The notes under the pieces are model-generated. The model was not told the origin of the DNA. It made no database searches and saw nothing but the letters and a program-made list of their open reading frames with translations. From assembly GCA_002415895.1 (NCBI GenBank), contig DIAV01000233.1, positions 16,322 through 23,630 of the forward strand: DNA of 7,309 nt, given 5' to 3'. The DNA comes from Anaerolineales bacterium UBA5069 (GTDB lineage: Bacteria > Chloroflexota > Anaerolineae > Caldilineales > Caldilineaceae). Position numbers and translations under genes: made by a program. How positions within the stretch are numbered: position 1 is the first letter of the stretch; each line of letters begins with the position of its first letter. Shown piece after piece: positions 4,633-7,309 of the stretch.

Positions 4633-7194
4633 ATGGCAAACTCTCTCGAAATCCTTGCCCTTGCCGGACTGCTGCATGACATTGGCGAATTTGCACTGCG
4701 CGCCGGAGAGATAGGCGAGCGTGGGTGGGACGAAGAGACGCGGCGCAGGGTGGGATACGAACATGCACTGGTTGGCGCAAACATCGTAGCGCGCATTGTG
4801 CCGGCGCAATGGCGCGCAGCGGTGGCCGAGGCGGTGGCGCGCCATCACCGCCCCGTGACTGAGGAGGAACGGATTTTGCACCGCGCCGACCAGTTTTCCG
4901 GCGTTGCGGAAGAGGCAGAGAGTCGCGCAGATGCACCGGTCCATCCGCTGCAGTTGCTTTCGGTCTTCAGCGTGTTGGCGCGTGGGGATGGCTCCCGTGC
5001 CGTGCTCAACTACCTGCCGCTGCGGGAGCTTGGGCTGGATCGCGACAGGCTCTTTGCGGCAGAGCCATTAGCGGCCGCGGATGCAGCGGCCGCATATCAG
5101 GCATTGTGGTCGCAATTTGAGCAGGCAGCGACGGCGCTTGGTGCGGCCCACGCTGAGGCGGGTGACTTCGCCAGTTACCTGGAAGGATTGCTGCTGCTGC
5201 TGCAACGCTATACGTGGTGCGTTCCGGCGAGCGCTGATGGAGAGCAGCCAGATGTGAGCTTGTACGACCATGCGCGCACAACGGCGGCGCTTGCCGCTGT
5301 ACTGCCTGCGGTGGCGCCGGATACGGGTACAGAGGCGCTGCTGGTTGGGGGTGATTTGAGCGGTATTCAAGAGTTCATCTATACGGTGACATCGCGCGGC
5401 GCGACTTCGGCCCTGCGCGGACGATCGTTCTATTTGCAGATGCTTACGGAAGCAGCCGCACGCTACCTCCTGAACGCGCTAGGGTTGCCGGTGACGAATT
5501 TGCTCTACGTTGGGGGTGGCAACTTCTACCTCATCGCGCGTGCGGGTGATGCAGAGGCCATACGCACTGCGAGCCACGCGATTCGCCGCATTCTGCTGCA
5601 GAGCCATGAGGGCGACCTCTCGCTGGCTGTGGCATGGACTGCGCTTTGTACAAGCGATTTTGCCGACGGTGCAATGAGTGGGCGCTGGGATGCGCTGCGG
5701 CAAGAACTTAACAAAGCCAAGATCCAACGCTATGCACTGCTGGGCGAAGACGAACTTGCCCGGGTTTTTGCGCCGCGCGGCAGCGGGGGAGACGAGAGGG
5801 GAGAGTGTCATGTCTGCGGGCGGGAAAATGAAGGCATTCAACGCGAGACAAACGACGCCGCTACGAACGAGGTATACAAGTGCGCGCGCTGTCGATCGCT
5901 TGAAAAGATGGGCGATGCGCTGCGCATGGCGCGCTATCTGCATCTTGTCCATGTTGAGGCGGGCGCGCCGGCCGGCACCGACAGATTTGCAGCCTGCAAT
6001 GCGGTGCTGGAGCAGTTGGGCATGCAGCTTGATCTGTTGACCGACCTACGCGACGCCAATCTGGATTTGGGAAGCAGGCACCTGTTGCTGGCGTTGCACG
6101 ATGACGCGCTGACCGCGCTGGCAGCGGCGCCAAAGGTGGCGATTGGACGGCGTTTCCTGGTGAACAGTACACCGATCATGCAGTTCGAAGAACGCGCAAT
6201 TCTGTTGCAAGAGGGCAGCGCTTGGGGTGATGAAAGCGCTCTGCCACAAGTTGGCGCGATAAAACCGTTTGACTTATTGGAGCGGCAGGCGCGCGGCATC
6301 AAGCGGCTTGGCGTTCTACGCATGGACGTTGACAACATGGGGGCGCTCTTTCGCACGGGGTTTGATGGAGGCGCGGGCAAGGCGGGGCGCGCGTCGCTGG
6401 CGCGCATTGCAGGCCTCAGCTTTACCTTCAGCCTCTTCTTTGAGGGCTGGGTTGCACATGTTGCTGAGGAAATCGATCGCGAACTCGTCGCCGGCGAAGT
6501 ATCCATGCAGCGCCTCTACGCGATCTACTCGGGTGGCGACGACCTCTTCTTCGTTGGCAGTTGGGACGCCGTGGTGGAGCTGGCGGTACGCGTGCGGGCA
6601 GACCTGGGGCAATATGCGGGGGGCCATCCTGATGTGCATGCCAGCGCGGGGATTGTGCTTGTGGGGGGCAAGTATCCACTCTACCAGGCGGCGCGCGACG
6701 CCGGTACGGCGGAAGCCGATGCAAAGGCGCATGTCTGGGGGGACGCGTCGGATGCAACCAGGGCGAAAGACTCAATCTCGTTCCTGGGCGAGGTGATGGC
6801 CTGGGAAAAATTCGGGCTGGGTGCCATTAACGAGGACAGCATGGCAACGGTGTACGGGCTGGCACGCATGCTGGCCAAAGCGGTGCGCAGCAGCGCAGAA
6901 GAGCGCGCACTGCTACGCCTGTTATTGACGCAGTATGAAGAGTATCAGGAGGCACGCGCGGCGCAACTGCGCGCGCAAGGCGTGGTAGGCCCTGTGGGCC
7001 AGCCCCAGACGCCATGGGGGCCATGGGCGTGGCGAAGCCTCTATTATTTGAAGCGTATGGCGCAACGGGGTGACGCAGGGCGCGGCCAGAACGGGGCAGA
7101 CGAGCTGGCTGCGCGCCTGCACACCGATGATTACAGGCTGATGGAGCGGTTGGGTGTGGCGGCGCGCTGGGCAGACTATGCGACGCGCGGGTAG
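4633..7194 (+). CDS. csm1: Type III-A CRISPR large subunit Csm1/Cas10 (853 aa)
   Basis: Cas10 is the signature subunit of the Csm interference complex. When the complex binds target RNA, Cas10 cuts DNA with its HD domain and makes cyclic oligoadenylates with its Palm domain. The HD domain is at the extreme N-terminus (GLLHDIGEFALRAG, H15-D16), with further candidate metal-site residues at H44, H71-H72 and D86. The first Palm domain starts with GGDLSGIQEFIY (239-250) and carries YVGGGNFYL (292-300), the usual inactive GGDEF-like variant. A four-cysteine zinc knuckle has C392-x2-C395 and C417-x2-C420. The second Palm domain has LRMDVDNMG (D565, D567) and YSGGDDLFF (GGDD at 634-637), the cyclase active site. 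A helical C-terminal domain follows. HD placement and length (853 aa) point to Csm1 rather than Cmr2. All key motifs are intact. It is the first cas gene on this strand, and the rest of the operon should lie beyond 7309. Confidence 0.96.
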   Translation: MANSLEILALAGLLHDIGEFALRAGEIGERGWDEETRRRVGYEHALVGANIVARIVPAQWRAAVAEAVARHHRPVTEEERILHRADQFSGVAEEAESRADAPVHPLQLLSVFSVLARGDGSRAVLNYLPLRELGLDRDRLFAAEPLAAADAAAAYQALWSQFEQAATALGAAHAEAGDFASYLEGLLLLLQRYTWCVPASADGEQPDVSLYDHARTTAALAAVLPAVAPDTGTEALLVGGDLSGIQEFIYTVTSRGATSALRGRSFYLQMLTEAAARYLLNALGLPVTNLLYVGGGNFYLIARAGDAEAIRTASHAIRRILLQSHEGDLSLAVAWTALCTSDFADGAMSGRWDALRQELNKAKIQRYALLGEDELARVFAPRGSGGDERGECHVCGRENEGIQRETNDAATNEVYKCARCRSLEKMGDALRMARYLHLVHVEAGAPAGTDRFAACNAVLEQLGMQLDLLTDLRDANLDLGSRHLLLALHDDALTALAAAPKVAIGRRFLVNSTPIMQFEERAILLQEGSAWGDESALPQVGAIKPFDLLERQARGIKRLGVLRMDVDNMGALFRTGFDGGAGKAGRASLARIAGLSFTFSLFFEGWVAHVAEEIDRELVAGEVSMQRLYAIYSGGDDLFFVGSWDAVVELAVRVRADLGQYAGGHPDVHASAGIVLVGGKYPLYQAARDAGTAEADAKAHVWGDASDATRAKDSISFLGEVMAWEKFGLGAINEDSMATVYGLARMLAKAVRSSAEERALLRLLLTQYEEYQEARAAQLRAQGVVGPVGQPQTPWGPWAWRSLYYLKRMAQRGDAGRGQNGADELAARLHTDDYRLMERLGVAARWADYATRG

Positions 7195-7267
7195 GCGAGG
7201 TTATGGGGGGTGAGTGGCAATCGTAAACAACTGCAGACGGAGGCAAGGAGTGTGCGCGTGACTGCAA

Positions 7268-7309
7268 ATGCTTGTGTCAAATGCAACAGACGCTGACTTG
7301 TCGCAGCTA
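7268..7309 (+). CDS. Possible start of the next operon gene (csm2 expected), partial
   Basis: An ATG at 7268 opens a frame that stays open to the window edge and reads MLVSNATDADLSQL. An AAGGAG lies at 7245-7250, but 17 nt away, which is far for a ribosome site. The other frames near this AAGGAG close quickly (GTG at 7250 and at 7258 both meet TGA). In type III-A operons csm1 is commonly followed by csm2, a small helical subunit, but 14 residues are too few to recognise it. The true start could also lie beyond the window. Confidence 0.35.
   Translation, partial: MLVSNATDADLSQL

Noticed and set aside
4420..4944. Minus-strand frame of 174 codons across the csm1 start
   Set aside because: It overlaps the well-conserved HD region of csm1 on the opposite strand and shows no recognisable domain. 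Its last third could be a relic, but a real gene cannot be supported.
5068..5095. Two GCGGCCGC octamers close together
   Set aside because: They lie within csm1 and encode an alanine-rich helix, as expected from high-G+C codon use.
7011..7030. Palindromic CCATGG-GGG-CCATGG sequence
   Set aside because: It lies inside csm1 and encodes a Trp/Pro-rich stretch (TPWGPWAW). The symmetry is explained by repeated codons, and there is no T-tract.
1..7309. CRISPR array
   Set aside because: I found no regularly spaced repeats of about 24-40 bp. The array, if present, lies outside the window.

Overview
The window shows a G+C-rich bacterial chromosome segment that ends inside the start of a type III-A CRISPR-Cas operon. 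No gene here fixes the taxonomy. The style (high G+C, a Csm1 with both HD and GGDD motifs, long TPR proteins, ISAs1-type insertion sequences) would fit a Chloroflexota-like or similar environmental bacterium, but that is inference only.

Layout. Bases 1-76 hold nothing recognisable. Bases 77-1396 are a complete ISAs1-family insertion sequence of about 1.3 kb. It has 16-bp terminal inverted repeats, an intact DDE transposase on the minus strand and a 10-bp target-site duplication (TTGATTCAAG). It lies just behind the stop codon of the next gene. Bases 1407-2897 (minus) encode an unfamiliar 496-residue protein with three parts: an alpha/beta N-terminal region, a coiled coil and a C-terminal region that reads like a RelE/ParE-type fold. 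Upstream of it in the same direction, bases 3017-3868 (minus) encode a 283-residue protein made of six TPR-like repeats with an exact 40-residue period. The two minus-strand genes are 119 bp apart and may form one transcription unit.

Bases 3869-4632 are a 764-bp intergenic region between the TPR gene and the divergent cas gene. It contains a long near-perfect inverted repeat (3942-3996), a minus-strand intrinsic-terminator-like hairpin (4369-4396) with no obvious gene to terminate, a 13-bp direct repeat, and short ORF-like stretches that may be decayed genes.

Bases 4633-7194 (plus) encode Csm1/Cas10, the large subunit of the type III-A effector complex. Its HD, zinc-knuckle and GGDD signatures are all intact, which predicts both target-activated DNA cleavage and cyclic oligoadenylate synthesis. 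A possible next gene, in the place where csm2 would be expected, begins at 7268 and runs off the window. No CRISPR array and no CARF-domain effector lie inside the window.

The part most likely to be undescribed is the TPR protein plus the 496-residue coiled-coil/RelE-like protein, sitting beside a type III CRISPR locus. A defence role is suggested only by position and predicted domains.
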